NCBI GenBank assembly: GCA_026119855.1
Contig: JAOWBW010000424.1
Span: 620,001-684,000, forward strand
Source: Campanula takesimana
Lineage: Eukaryota > Streptophyta > Magnoliopsida > Asterales > Campanulaceae
DNA: 64,000 nt
Reading direction: 5' to 3'
In this document: piece after piece, positions 1 to 11,691 of the stretch
Position numbering within the stretch: the first letter of the stretch is position 1
Layout of the letters: each line of letters opens with the position of its first letter
Notes under the pieces: model-generated
What the model was told of the DNA's origin: nothing
Database searches by the model: none
What the model saw: only the letters and a program-made list of their open reading frames with translations
Made by a program: the position numbers and the translations under genes

Positions 1-668
1 TGGTAAAGTTTGCATCTTTACTCATCAAAATGGCCATCTTGGCTCAAAGGCCACTTTCATCACCTTTTCTAATTTTTCTCCAATGATTGCCTCAATCACA
101 CCCAAGTCCATGTATTTGGGGTCCATTTAGTGATTAATGAGCATAGGAATGATGTCAATCAAAGCTTGTTTGTTAAAATGCAAACTGAAAATAAACAGTT
201 CAGTCCAGTTTCAGCAGGATGCTCTGTTTCTGCCTGAAACTGGACACTTTCTGGACAAACTATAAAATCCCCGGGAAGACCTTGCATAGCCGTACGACTG
301 AGTTGGGTCAGAAGGACGATTTTTATTTTCTGCCTTATTTTGTCAAGATCTGTACAAATGAACCCCTTTTGTTCTGTTAAAATCGATAACCAGTTAAATT
401 CGCAGTTTTTTCGTTAAATACACACACACACACATGCACTTTTCGTTAACAAACACAAGGGAGACTCAACTTTGTCCGAGGTGGCTTGGGTGACGTAAAA
501 CTCTTCCCAAGCCGTAACCTGACCTCCGAACTCATAAATCTCTAACCATTTTCATTTGTTGGGTTAAAAGTTAACAAATGTGGCGACTCCGTTAAGTTTG
601 TGAAGTTACACGTGTTTGGCTTTTCTTCCTCGAACAAACCCGTTTCGCCCCGAGGGGGGATCCTTACA
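1..668 (+). mobile_element. 3' part of a Tat-type LTR (Tat-0), truncated by window start
   Basis: The segment ends in ATCCTTACA at 668, directly before sequence that matches the second RNase H of Tat-1. Its last ~200 bases follow the same plan as the other Tat LTRs in the window: a hairpin (482-514), then GTAACCT, then TGGCGACTCCG (581-591), then an LTR end in ...TACA about 78 bases later. Elsewhere it is unlike them and carries a short CA run near 420-434. I infer it is the 3' LTR, or a solo LTR, of another Tat family inserted in Tat-1. The 5' end lies outside the window, so full or solo status and the TSD cannot be told. Confidence 0.65.
482..514 (+). other. U5 hairpin of Tat-0 LTR
   Basis: Stem GGCTTGGG (483-490) pairs with CCCAAGCC (506-513), with a possible T.G pair at 482/514 and a 15-base loop. 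It occupies the same place as the hairpins in the other Tat LTRs, but the stem sequence differs while pairing is kept. Confidence 0.65.
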
Positions 669-1270
669 CGATGGCATAGCCAATAAGCACGGTTATGGGA
701 TAAGAATGTTGCTTGTAGATCCAATGGACATCTACACGCCAATTGCAATCCGTCTTGAATTCGAAGCTACCAACAACATTGCCGAATATGAGGCATGTAT
801 AGCGGGGCTAGAAGCAGCACTAGAAAGAAATGTCACAGAGCTAGAAGTATTCAGTGACTCCCTGCTCCTTATCAATCAGATATCGGGTAAATGGCGAATC
901 CAAGACCCGACCCTCCAACAGTATGGTCAACACCTCGAGGAATTGGTTGAACAGTTCCAAGACATCACGTTCAATTATTTGCCGAGGGACAAGAACCGCT
1001 TTGCCGATGCTTTAGCCACCATAGCCTCACTGGTTGAGATGCCAAAAGGAAAGATGGTGAAGCCCTTCAAAATTACAAGAAGGACTAGTCCGGCATACTG
1101 TATGAGCATTGAGATCAATGAAGTCCAGGATAACCCCCCGTGGTACACAGACATCATGAACTTTCTCAACAATGGCACCTTCCCCAAGAACAGCAATGGG
1201 AAGTCTCGAGTAGCATTACAAAAGCTAGCTACGAGATATGTATTGATCGGGAACCGGATATACAAGAGAC
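669..1270 (+). pseudogene. Tat-1 pol fragment: archaeal-type RNase H and start of integrase
   Basis: The frame reads on from DGIANKHGYG and contains the block ATNNIAEYEACIAGLEAALE, then FSDSLLLINQ, YLPRDKNRFADALATIASL and a tail reaching YKR. This is the second RNase H domain (aRNH) of Tat-lineage elements, which cuts the RNA strand of the RNA:DNA hybrid. The first catalytic Asp (GAT, about 671-673) is present here, unlike in Tat-A. The frame is open across the fragment, but its apparent N-terminus (616-670) is translated Tat-0 LTR. Cop-1 cuts it at 1270, and the downstream half resumes at 9590. It is a fragment of a broken polyprotein, not a gene. Confidence 0.85.
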
Positions 1271-2097
1271 TGTTGGTGTTGTATGCTCTAGGCACGTTAT
1301 GAGAACGATTAATGTTGTCTGTTTATTATGTTTTAATAAAGATATTGAAGTTTGATTATTATATCTTTTGCATGTTTATTATAATAATCCCCGTCCCTGA
1401 TAATTATGATTAATTGTTAGTATAAGTTTAATAGATAATCATATGATGATTATGGTGTATGAGATACAATTAAACTTATGGGTATTTGTTGGAGAACAAA
1501 TACTGGACTGACCCATATGAGATTTATGTCATGGTCACAATGTCATAATTAAGTCTCATATAGTTATATTACTGGAATCTTTTAGACCTGAGATTATCAC
1601 AGTCTTCCACCTGATGAACATTACTTTTGACATATTCAAACGTTACCCCTAACCGGGTAGCTATAAAGAATATAATTGGCGTAATCGGATTCATGTAGGG
1701 AAAGGTAATAAATCTAGATGGGATTTGTTCCTCGTAAAGAGAGATGTCAAGCTCTGGCCACTCGATGAATGGTATTGATGAAATGCATGGCCGTGCTCAA
1801 ATATGATTTGTACTATCAATACATTCGGGATCGAGAAAGCATTGAACATTGTAAGTTGACCATTGACCATGGCTTACGTTCAATAGACATCGTGAACAAA
1901 GAGATTGTAATATGTTCTATAATGGATTCACGAACTTTAACAAGTTATATTAATTGGGTAATCATGATGGCTTGCTAGAGTCCGCTCATGATTCATGGGT
2001 ACAAATGTTTTTGGACTCATTGCCAACTTAATATAATCCTATGGGGTCACACACAAAAGGACGAATTGTTTAAAAGGCTAAAATCGGAATTCTGGTG

Positions 2098-2188
2098 GTG
2101 CTCGGCCGAGCATGGGAAATCAGAAGGTCAGATTTTCTGGAGCAAAGGTGCTCGGCCGAGAACCTTAAAGGACTCGGCCGAGCAGGCC
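2098..2188 (+). promoter_or_regulatory. GC-rich palindrome cassette upstream of Cop-1 promoter
   Basis: Three copies of the 10-base palindrome CTCGGCCGAG (2101, 2151, 2173) lie about 85 bases upstream of the TATA box in an otherwise AT-rich LTR. The same motif occurs four times in the leader (3104-3207) and three times in the 3' LTR (8989, 9039, 9061). A regulatory role is inferred only. Confidence 0.5.
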
Positions 2189-2265
2189 CTGTTCGGGCCC
2201 AAAAACTGATTTCGTGTTGTGACGGGTTTTAACCTATTTCTCCTAAACGGTTTAGGACTAATAAG

Positions 2266-2273
2266 TATATAAA
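2266..2273 (+). promoter_or_regulatory. Cop-1 TATA box
   Basis: TATATAAA lies in the 5' LTR, about 430 bases before the LTR end, where a copia promoter would sit. The start of R is expected about 30 bases downstream. Confidence 0.6.
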
Positions 2274-2702
2274 CCTCTAACAACGACCTAATCAGTATGT
2301 ATTGATTCTAGATCAATTAGAGAGCCTCTAAGAGAGAGAAAAATAAGTTCTTCTTCATCCCAAAGAATAAGAACATTGTTTTTCATATAGCCTTCATAAT
2401 AGAAAGAGTTTCTATTGGATCTAGCAATCCGGTTCAAGAATCGTTCTTGAAATTCGTCCGCGTGTGGATAAACATAGAGGGTGTTGGCATTAACTCCTCC
2501 AAGTTCGTGATCCAAGCTTTGAGGTCGTGTTCCTGCGTTCGTGATTCAAAGAAGCGCGAAGAATAAAGATTCAAAGATCCGAAATTTTAAAGCTCCGTCA
2601 CGGTTAGTATTCTAAATTCATCTCCGTATTAATTTAATCATCTTGATCGGATCTAGGCTTATGGGTTTATTCCGCTGCGCATGATTGCACAAAACCCAAC
2701 AG

Positions 2703-2714
2703 TGGTATCAGAGC
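2703..2714 (+). other. Cop-1 primer binding site (tRNA-Met)
   Basis: TGGTATCAGAGC begins two bases after the LTR end. It is complementary to the 3' end of initiator tRNA-Met, the usual primer of plant Ty1-copia elements. Confidence 0.9.
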
Positions 2715-4181
2715 CCCGTTCATCATGATTATTTTAATAATAACATGTTAATGATATAATTGGATTATATGTTTTGACATGCTATATGAATTTAGTTTCA
2801 TGATGTTTATGTGATCTGAGTTTTATGTTTGTATATGAGATATATTGAAATCATAAAATCGCACCGATTAAATACGTTATGTGGGATCCACGATTGCGAT
2901 AATAATTCGATTATTATGTTCCTATAGATTATCAAAAATTGATTGGATTGATTTGTTGATAATCTTTGATTCATGAATAAATCGTTTATTCAAGGTTTTG
3001 ATGAATATGGTGATTTGATCATCATGAACATCAAACCCTAATTGAATCGGGAAAGCAATTTTAGGATTAAAATTCGAAGGATGAATCTGTTCAGATCGTG
3101 GTGCTCGGCCGAGCAGTCCATAAGACTCGGCCGAGCAGATTGAATCAGAAGAGCAGATTCTGAAACACAAAAGTGCTCGGCCGAGCACCTATGAGGACTC
3201 GGCCGAGCAGGAGGCTACTGAACAGAAATTTTTCCCAGATGGCTGATTTTTGAAACCGTGTTTCCTGGAATTAAATCTCATGTTCAAAGCCGCTTTGGAT
3301 TGAATTCGTTTGTCAGAGGGCTGGTTTGAGAAACCGTGTTTCCTGAAAACAAATCTCAAGATCAAAGTTACAAATTGTTGAGACAAAAGAGTTTAGAATC
3401 GAGTTACTTTATGTAAGGGATTGTGGATGCCAAATGGCTTAGTTTCGACCTTACATAGTTGTTTCTTTTAGTCTCTAAACTTGGTACGTGATTGTGGATG
3501 CCAAATGGCTTAGTTTCGACCGTACAACCGTGCTCTCAATTATGTGTGAAAGAATTTATCCCCATAAATCGATCACATGAAATTTTAATTTAATTAATTG
3601 GATTAGTTAAATTATTAACCGTTGCTTTAAGAATAACATGTTTATCTTATGTGATCATAAATGTGTTATATGCTATATGTGGTGAACCTTCATAAAACTT
3701 AAGTTTTGTGCCAATCCATGATTAAAACACTTGCGAGTACGTGGATAGTTTTATGTGGGCTCTGCCAAAGCGAGGTGCATTAATTCTATTCATTTATGAG
3801 CAAGATGAGGAAAGAGTGATTCCTATACGTTTAAAATGGGTTTAACTTAATTAGGCTATCAAAAGACAAAGTTTTGGGCCTGAGGCACAGATGAGATTAA
3901 AACATGTTAGACATATGATGTCTAAAATCTCATAAAGGATCTAAGAGTCATATTTGATATGATTGACAAAGAGTTGTCTACCTAATTAATTTAATTTTGA
4001 GCAGTATCGCCAAAGCGGACTTGAAATTAAATTAAAGCTGGATCTTAGCCCATTTAAATTATATGATGCATTGGATGTATTTGAAGGTTATATAATTTAG
4101 TGGGAGTATTTGTGAAATACTAATATTTAATATCTTTAATAAAGTTGGTACTTATATTATATGTTTGCATAATTGTAGATA
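2715..4181 (+). other. Cop-1 5' leader (untranslated)
   Basis: About 1.47 kb between primer site and gag start has no long reading frame. It contains four CTCGGCCGAG palindromes (3104, 3126, 3176, 3198). It also has an imperfect duplicated stretch (around 3418-3460 and 3488-3526) that shares GATTGTGGATGCCAAATGGC. Its 3' half resembles the Cop-2 leader. Confidence 0.75.
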
Positions 4182-6869
4182 ATGGCTCAAAATACAAACT
4201 TATCACTGCGATCTATCCTTGAGAAGGAGAAACTTCAAGAAAATGGAGCTAATTACACGGATTGGATCCGCAACCTTAGAATTGTTCTAAAACATGAGGA
4301 CAAGCTCTATATTCTTGAAGAGCCCGTTCCTGAAGAAGAACCTGCTTCTAATGCACCCAAGGATGAGAGAAACGCCTACAAGAAACATGTAAATGATTCT
4401 CGTGAGGTGGGTTGTCTTATGCTTGCGGCCATTTGTTCAGAGCTTCAGAAGACTCTTGAGCACTTGGAGGCATTTGACCTTGCTGCTTCGTTGAAAGATA
4501 TGTTTCAAGAACAAGCAAGGCAAGAGAGGTTCGACACTATAGCTGCACTTGTCTCATGCAAGATGAGCGAAGGGCAGTCTGTGAGCCCTCATGTTTTAAA
4601 GATGAAGGCTTACTTTGAGAAACTAGAGAGGCTTGGTCATCCAATTGATGATGAGTTGGCTACCGATTTTATTCTTAATTCATTGCCCAAAAGCTATAAC
4701 CAGTTCGTCATGAACTTTAATATGCATGGGATGGATAAGACTCTGTCTGAATTGCATGGGATGCTTAAGCAGGCAAAAAAGAAAATTGGTAAAGAAGCCG
4801 CTCCTGGGCTCATAGTGTCAAAGGAAGGAAAGAAAGGCAAAGGAAAGGGTAAGGCAAAAGTTGTCAAACCCAAGATTAGCAAGGCAAATGTTGCCAATGC
4901 TACTGTGGCTAAACCTGCTTCCCAAAAGGATGCAATTTGTTTCCACTGCAATGAGATTGGTCATTGGAAATGCAATTGCAAGGTTTACAAGGAAGAGTTA
5001 AAGAAGACGAAGAGCAGTGGGACTGCGTCTACTTCAGGTATCTATGTTATAGATATTTTACTTTCTACTTCTAGCTCCTGGGTATTCGATACCGGATGTG
5101 GATCTCACATTTGTTTAAATGTGCAGGGACTAAGGAATAGAAGGCTACTCAAAGATGGCGAAGTAGACCTACGTATGGGAAATGGAGCAAGAGTTGCTGC
5201 ATTAGCCGTAGGAACATATGATGTCATTTTACCTAGCGGATTAATTCTTGTTTTGAACAATTGTTATTACGTTCCAGATTTGAGTAGGAATATTATTTCA
5301 GTTTCTTGTTTGGATAATGAAGGTTATAGTTTTCTTATTAAGAATAAGAAGTTTTCTATTTATTTAAATGATATGCTTTATTGTACTGCATGTTCATTTA
5401 ATGGCCTTTATGTTCTTGATGTTGAAAGTGAAAATAATGATAATATCTATAATGTAAATAAGAAATCCAAACCTAATGATGTAAATCATACTTATTTGTG
5501 GCATTGCCATCTTGGTCATATTAATGAGAAGCGTATCTCAAAACTCCATGGGGACGGACTTTTAGATTCACATGATTTAGAATCATATGAAACTTGTGAG
5601 TCTTGTTTACTTGGAAAAATGACTAAGATACCTTTTACTAAGAGTAGTGAAAGAGCTAGTGACTTATTGGGACTCATACATACTGATGTTTGTGGACCAA
5701 TGAGCAGCAGTGCTAGGGGAGGATATCAATACTTCATAACTTTTACTGATGATTTTAGTAGATATGGTTATGTCTACTTAATGAAGCATAAAAGTGAATC
5801 TTTTGAGATATTTAGAATATTTCAAAATGAAGTACAAAATCAACTTGGCAAAACTATTAAAGCACTACGATCTGATCGTGGTGGAGAATATTTAAGCCAA
5901 GAATTTGACAATCATCTTAAAGATTGTGGAATTGTTTCACAATTAACTCCACCTGGAATACCACAATGGAATGGTGTGTCTGAGCGGAGAAATAGGACCT
6001 TATTGGATATGGTCCACTCCATGATGAGTCAAGTTGATCTTCCTTTATCCTTTTGGGGACATGCACTAGAAACTGCTGCTCTTACACTAAATAGAGTTCC
6101 AACTAAATCTGTTCCAAAGACTCCATATGAGATGTGGACTGGAAGAAAACCTAGTTTGTCTTTTATAAAGATTTGGGGTTGTGAGGCCTATGTTAAGAGA
6201 ATGATCTCTGACAAACTTGCACCAAAATCTGATAAATGTAATTTTGTGGGTTACCCTAAGGAAACTAAGGGATATTATTTTTACAACCGCACGGACAACA
6301 AAGTGTTTGTTGCTCGAGATGGTACCTTTCTAGAGAAAGAGTTTCTCTCCAAAGGAATTAGTGGGAGTAAAATTAATCTCAAAGAGATTCGAGAACCCGA
6401 AAATTACATGGAACAAAATGTTGGATCTGAGCAAGCTTCACAAGGAGTTGTGGAACCGGTTCAGAGTACTCAAGTTCCTCGCAGAACTGGTAGGGTGCGA
6501 TCCGAACCTGAGAGATATGGATTTCTCATGACGGATAGCAATGAAGTAGAAGTCATAGTTGATGACGAACCTACTTCCTACCAAGAAGCGATGTCCGCTC
6601 CTGATTCAGATAAATGGCTTGGAGCCATGGAATCTGAAATTAAGTCCATGTATGACAATCAAGTTTGGAACTTGATTGATGCGCCCGAAGGTGTAAAAAC
6701 CATAGGATGCAAGTGGGTTTTCAAAAAGAAAACTGACATGGATGGTAAGGTGCATACTTATAAAGCTAGACTTGTAGCAAAAGGTTATAGGCAGATTCAT
6801 GGAATCGACTATGATGAAACCTTTTCGCCCGTAGCAATGATCAAGTCTATAAGAATTTACTTGCCATAG
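4182..6869 (+). pseudogene. Cop-1 gag-pol, first part (gag, protease, integrase, start of RT)
   Basis: Starts at the ATG just after a TAGATA context shared with Cop-2 and runs 895 residues. Visible parts: a copia gag domain (~1-230); a basic Lys/Gly linker; zinc knuckle CFHCNEIGHWKCNC (253-266); protease DTG at Asp303; a GAG-pre-integrase HH-CC zinc region (~440-475); an integrase core with Asp502, Asp565 and Glu601 (DD35E spacing); and the start of RT (WNLIDAPEGVKTIGCKWVFK). A single missing base near 6855, relative to Cop-2, shifts the frame and ends it at 6869. The remaining RT and RNase H continue in another frame. Gag forms the virus-like particle and pol copies and inserts the element. 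This copy cannot make full pol. Confidence 0.92.
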
Positions 6870-8140
6870 CCGCATATTATGACTATGAGATATGGCAAAT
6901 GGATGTCAAAACAGCGTTCCTTAACGGGAACTTACTTGAGGATGTTTATATGACACAACCTGAAGGTTTTGTAATTCCATAAAATTCTAATAAAGTATGC
7001 AAATTGCAACGATCCATTTATGGATTGAAGCAAGCCTCTAGGAGTTGGAATCTTCGGTTTGATGAATCGGTCAAAGAGTTTGGCTTCATCAAGAACGAAG
7101 ATGAACCTTGTGTATACAAGAAGATTAGTGGGAGCGTAGTATTATTTCTAGTACTATATGTTGATGACATATTGCTCATTAGAAACGACATTCCTGCACT
7201 ACAGTCTGTAAAGACTTGGTTAGGAAAGTGTTTCTCAATGAAAGATATGGGAGATGCCGCTTATATCCTTGGCATTAGGATCTATCGTGATAGATCTAAG
7301 AAACTGATTGGTTTAAGTCAAGATACATATATTGACAAAGTTCTTAAGAGATTCCACATGGAAAACTCTAAAAGAGGAAATTTGCCAGTAGGTCATGGCA
7401 TATCTCTAAGCAAGAATCAGTGTCCTAAGACGACTGATGAGCGTGAGAGAATGATTGGGATTCCATATGCTTCTGCTATTGGATCCATCATGTATGCCAT
7501 GATATGTACTAGACCTGATGTCTCGTATGCTTTGAGCATGACGAGCAGATACCAATCTGATCCCGGTGAAAGTCACTGGATTGCAGTCAAGACGATTCTT
7601 AAGTACTTGCGAAGGACTAAAGATTCGTTCTTGGTGTATGGAGGTATGGAAGATGATCTTGTCGTAAGTGGTTACACAGATGCAAGCTTCCAAACTGACA
7701 AGGATGATTCTAGATCGCAATCTGGTTTTGTATTTGTGCTTAATGGAGGTGCTGTTAGTTGGAAGAGTTCTAAGCAAAGTACCGTCGCTGATTATACAAC
7801 TGAAGCTGAGTATATTGCTGCATCCGATGCTGCTAAAGAAGCTGTTTGGATTAAAAAGTTCATTACTGAACTAGAGGTGGTTCCTAGCATTGCTAATCCA
7901 ATAGACCTTTATTGTGATAATAATGGTGCTATTGCTCAAGCAAGGGAACCAAGATCACATCAGAAATCCAAACACATACTTAGGCGTTACCATATCATTC
8001 GAGAAATCATTGGTAGAGGTGACATAAATATATGCAGAGTACCAACTGACGATAACATTGCCGACCCATTGACAAAGGGTCTTCCGCAAGCAAAGCATGA
8101 TGGTCATGTGAGGTCTATGGGTATTCGATACATTAATTAG
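6870..8140 (+). pseudogene. Cop-1 pol, second part (RT and RNase H)
   Basis: After the frameshift, RT continues (DVKTAFLNG-like), then meets an in-frame TAA at 6980-6982 inside a local insertion not present in Cop-2. From 7004 the frame is open for 378 residues. It holds RSIYGLKQASRSWN, the RT active site YVDD (7157), then copia RNase H with YTDASFQTDKDDSRSQSGF, TEAEYIAASDAAKEAVW and LYCDNNGAIA. It ends GIRYIN-stop at 8140, ten bases before the purine tract. The domain set is complete, but the frameshift and stop disconnect it from gag-integrase. Confidence 0.92.
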
Positions 8141-8148
8141 GCCTAGTG

Positions 8149-8159
8149 CAAGTGGGAGA
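8149..8159 (+). other. Cop-1 polypurine tract
   Basis: CAAGTGGGAGA lies directly before the 3' LTR, with the same AAGTGGGAGAT as in Cop-2 and (reversed) Cop-3. It primes plus-strand DNA synthesis. Confidence 0.85.
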
Positions 8160-8160
8160 T

Positions 8161-9589
8161 TGTTGGTGTTGTATGCTCTAGGCACGTTATGAGAACGATT
8201 AATGTTATCTGTTTATTATGTTTAATAAAGATATTGAAGTTTGATTATTATATCTTTTGCATGTTTATTATAATAATCCCCGTCCCTGATAATTATGATT
8301 AATTGTTAGTATAAGTTTAATAGATAATCATATGATGATTATGGTGTATGAGATACAATTAAACTTATGGGTATTTGTTGGAGAACAAATACTGGACTGA
8401 CCCATATGAGATTTATGTCATGGTCACAATGTCATAATTAAGTCTCATATAGTTATATTACTGGAATCTTTTAGACCTGAGATTATCACAGTCTTCCACC
8501 TGATGAACATTACGTTTGACATATTCAAACGTTACCCCTAACCGGGTAGCTATAAAGAATATAATTGGCGTAATCGGATTCATGTAGGGAAAGGTAATAA
8601 ATCTAGATGGGATTTGTTCCTCGTAAAGAGAGATGTCAAGCTCTGGCCATTCGATGAATGGTATTGATGAAATGCATGGCCGTGCTCAAATATGATTTGG
8701 ACTATCAATACATTCGGGATCGAGAAAGTATTGAACATTGTAAGTTGACCATTGACCATGGCTTACGTTCAATAGACATCGTGAACAAAGAGATTGTAAT
8801 ATGTTCTATAATGGATTCGCGAACTTTAACAAGTTATATTAATTGGGTAATCATGATGGCTTGCTAGAGTCCGCTCATGATTCATGGGTACAAATGTTTT
8901 GGACTCATTGCCAACTTAATATAATCCTATGGGGTCACACACAAAAGGACGAATTGTTTAAAAGGCTAAAATCGGAATTCTGGTGGTGCTCGGCCGAGCA
9001 TGGGAAATCAGAAGGTCAAATTTTCTGGAGCAAAGGTGCTCGGCCGAGCACCTTAAAGGACTCGGCCGAGCAGGCCCTGTTTGGGCCCAAAAACTGATTT
9101 CGTGTTGTGACGGGTTTTAACCTATTTTTCCTAAACGGTTTAGGACTAATAAGTATATAAACCTCTAACAACGACCTAATCAGTATGTATTGATTCTAGA
9201 TCAATTAGAGAGCCTCTAAGAGAGAGAAAAATAAGTTCTTCTTCATCCCAAAGAATAAGAACATTGTTTTTCATATAGCCTTCATAATAGAAAGAGTTTC
9301 TATTGGATCTAGCAATCCGGTTCAAGAATCGTTCTTGAAATTCGTCCGCGTGTGGATAAACATAGAGGGTGTTGGCATTAACTCCTCCAAGTTCGTGATC
9401 CAAGCTTTGAGGTCGTGTTCCTGCGTTCGTGATTCAAAGAAGCGCGAAGAATAAAGATTCAAAGATCCGAAATTTTAAAGCTCCGTCACGGTTAGTATTC
9501 TAAATTCATCTCCGTATTAATTTAATCATCTTGATCGGATCTAGGCTTATGGGTTTATTCCGCTGCGCATGATTGCACAAAACCCAACA
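8161..9589 (+). repeat. Cop-1 3' LTR
   Basis: A 1429-bp near-identical copy of 1271-2701, ending CCCAACA before the GAGAC target duplicate. Differences seen include one in a cassette palindrome flank (GAGCACC here, GAGAACC in the 5' LTR). Confidence 0.95.
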
Positions 9590-10659
9590 GAGACATCATC
9601 AAGGGATCAATCTCTTATGTGCAAATGAGACCAAGCTGAAGAGATAATGCATGAAGTCCACGAAGGTGAGTGTGGACCCCACATGAATGGGATTATGTTA
9701 GCCAATACTCCGTATTGGCTACTATTGGACTACAATGGAAAGAGACTGCATCGAAAAATTCAAGAAATGCGCCAAGTGCCAGTTCCATGCTAATCTGTAA
9801 CATGCTCCACCTTCACAATTGTACAACATGACCACGCCATGGCCGTTCCTCTTGTTGGGGCATATATATCATCAGCAAAGTCCATCCCACTGGAAGCAAT
9901 GGACAGTCATTCATTCTAGTGGCCGTAGATTATTTCACAAAGTGGGTCGAAGCACAAGCTTACCGGGTTCTCAACGCCAAGAAAGTGGCCGGATTCGTGA
10001 AGAACAACATCATGTGCCGATACGGTATTCCTCATGAGATCATCTCCGACAATGGTTCTCACTTTGAGAAGGAAATGGATGCACGTTTGGTTGACTACAA
10101 GATTACCAAACACAAGTCATCCCAGTACCGCCCCAAGCCAACGGAGCGGTCGAAGCAGCAAACAAGACAATTGAGGTCATCATACGGAAAATGGCTTCAA
10201 CAGGAAGGGATATTGGCCCGAGAAATTACCGTTAGCATTGTGGGGCTACCGCACATTAATCCGGTCAGCAACGGGAGAGACCCCATATTCATTGGTTTAT
10301 GGTTCCGAAGCCATACTCCCAATCTAACTCAAAGTTCCCTCTCTACGGGTCTTACTCGAGAACCAAGTCAACGAGGTTGATTGGATGCAAAGTCGATACG
10401 AGCAACTAGCCCTACTCGATGAAAAGAGGTTAAGAGCGTTCGAACGCACAAGGGCTTATCAACAGAGAATGGCAAGGGCTTTCAACAAAAAGGTGAAGCC
10501 TAGAAACGTCAAAGTGGGAGACTTGGTCTTAAGACAACATCCTCCCAATGCCATGAATCCCATTGGGAAATAGGGACCCCGATAGATCGGTCCTTATGTG
10601 GTCAAGAAGGTACTAAGCGGCGGTCCAGTTCGACTCGTAAACTTGGATGGCGATCAATT
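9590..10659 (+). pseudogene. Tat-1 pol fragment: integrase
   Basis: Continues the reading order broken at 1270: HH/CC zinc region, then VDYFTKWVEAQAYRVLNAKK, ISDNGSHFEKEMDA and, after 10385, the C-terminal part SRYEQLALLDEKRLRAFERT to HPPNAMNPIGK. Against Tat-A it has several lesions. A changed segment follows the zinc region (~9700-9720), there is a TAA near 9800, frame changes occur near 9830-9900 and 10135 (the latter just before the catalytic Glu), and a TAG sits at 10571. Integrase would insert the cDNA, but this copy cannot. Cop-2 interrupts it at 10659, and the last 17 codons resume at 19205. Confidence 0.88.
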
Positions 10660-11495
10660 TGTTGGTAGTGGTGCCCTAGGCACGTTTAATAAACGTTGTA
10701 ATTGTTATCATTTATTTCATATCAATAAAGAGATGTTTTGATTATTATTATTGTTCATGTTTACTTATAATAATCTCCGTCCCTAGTACTTGTTAAGTAC
10801 TAGTATAAAGGCTAAATGATCATGCGATGATCATGTTAGATTTATGGGTACTTGTTTGGAACAAGGTACTGGACATGACCCACTGTATGAGATTTATGTC
10901 ATGGTCTATGTCGAACATATATCTCATATTAGTTATGTCATTTGAATCCTTAGACATGAAGTTATTATAGTCTTCCACTTGATGAACATTATGTTTGACA
11001 TATTCAAACGCTACCTTTAACCGGGAAGTTATAAAGGGTATGATTGGCATAATCGGATTCACGTAGGGAAGAATAATAAGCTAAATGGATTTGTCCCTCT
11101 TCGGAGAGGTGTCAAGCTTGGGCCTCTCGTAGGAATGGTGTTGATGAAATGTTCGGCCGGACTCAAATGAATTGATTGGATCAATGGCATTTGGATTATC
11201 AACATATTCGGAATCGAGAAAGTATTGAACAAAACAAGTTGACTGTTTGACCATGACTTGTGTTCAATGACATCGTGGACAAAGGGATTATGACATATTC
11301 TAAAGGAATGCGAACTTGTATCTAGTTATACTATTTGGGTAGGTATGACGGTTTGCTAGAACCTAATCATATCTTATGGTTTCATGTTTGAACCCATTGC
11401 CAACTTAGTATAATCCTAGAGGGTCACACACAATAGAACGAATCTTTAAAAGGACTAAATTGGAATTTTGGAAATTATGGACATTCTGGGGAAGT

Positions 11496-11601
11496 GGGCG
11501 ACCGCACAGTGTAGACTGGGCGGCCGCACACTTAGCTCAGATTTGTACCAGTTTGTTTCAGATAAATGTGCGACCGCACAGTGTACTCTGGGCGGCCGCA
11601 C
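11496..11601 (+). promoter_or_regulatory. GC-rich cassette upstream of Cop-2 promoter
   Basis: Alternating GCGACCGCACA and GCGGCCGCACA, four units in all, end about 85 bases before the TATA box. The same units recur in the leader (12452-12527) and 3' LTR. The position matches the Cop-1 cassette but the core sequence differs. Confidence 0.5.
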
Positions 11602-11684
11602 AGTACTGTCGGCTGGCACTTTCCTAATTCGATTTGGAATGTCTTTTGACACAAGATTCCTATTTGGAATAGGTCTTCCTTGTG

Positions 11685-11691
11685 TATAAAA
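11685..11691 (+). promoter_or_regulatory. Cop-2 TATA box
   Basis: TATAAAA in the LTR, downstream of the GC-rich cassette and about 455 bases before the LTR end. Confidence 0.6.

Larger units (their letters stand above)
1271..2701 (+). repeat. Cop-1 5' LTR
   Basis: A 1431-bp direct repeat of 8161-9589 with TG...CA ends. It contains a short dyad near its start (1435-1453), a cassette of three CTCGGCCGAG palindromes (2101-2182), a perfect palindrome CCTAAACGGTTTAGG (2242-2256) and a TATA box at 2266. Short reading frames inside it occur in both LTR copies and have no recognisable protein. Confidence 0.95.
1271..9589 (+). mobile_element. Cop-1, full-length Ty1-copia retrotransposon (8.3 kb)
   Basis: Two LTRs (1271-2701 and 8161-9589) begin TGTTGG and end CCAACA. 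The target duplication GAGAC flanks the element (1266-1270 and 9590-9594). A tRNA-Met type primer site follows the 5' LTR and a purine-rich tract precedes the 3' LTR. The domain order gag, protease, integrase, RT, RNase H is that of Ty1-copia. By eye the LTRs differ by about 10 substitutions and 2 single-base indels (roughly 99% identity), so the insertion is young. The coding region has one frameshift and one stop. It sits inside the pol gene of Tat-1. Confidence 0.95.

Noticed and set aside
2288..2515. 75-codon minus-strand ORF, repeated identically at 9176-9403
   Set aside because: Both copies lie in the Cop-1 LTRs. Identity comes from LTR duplication; no recognisable domain.
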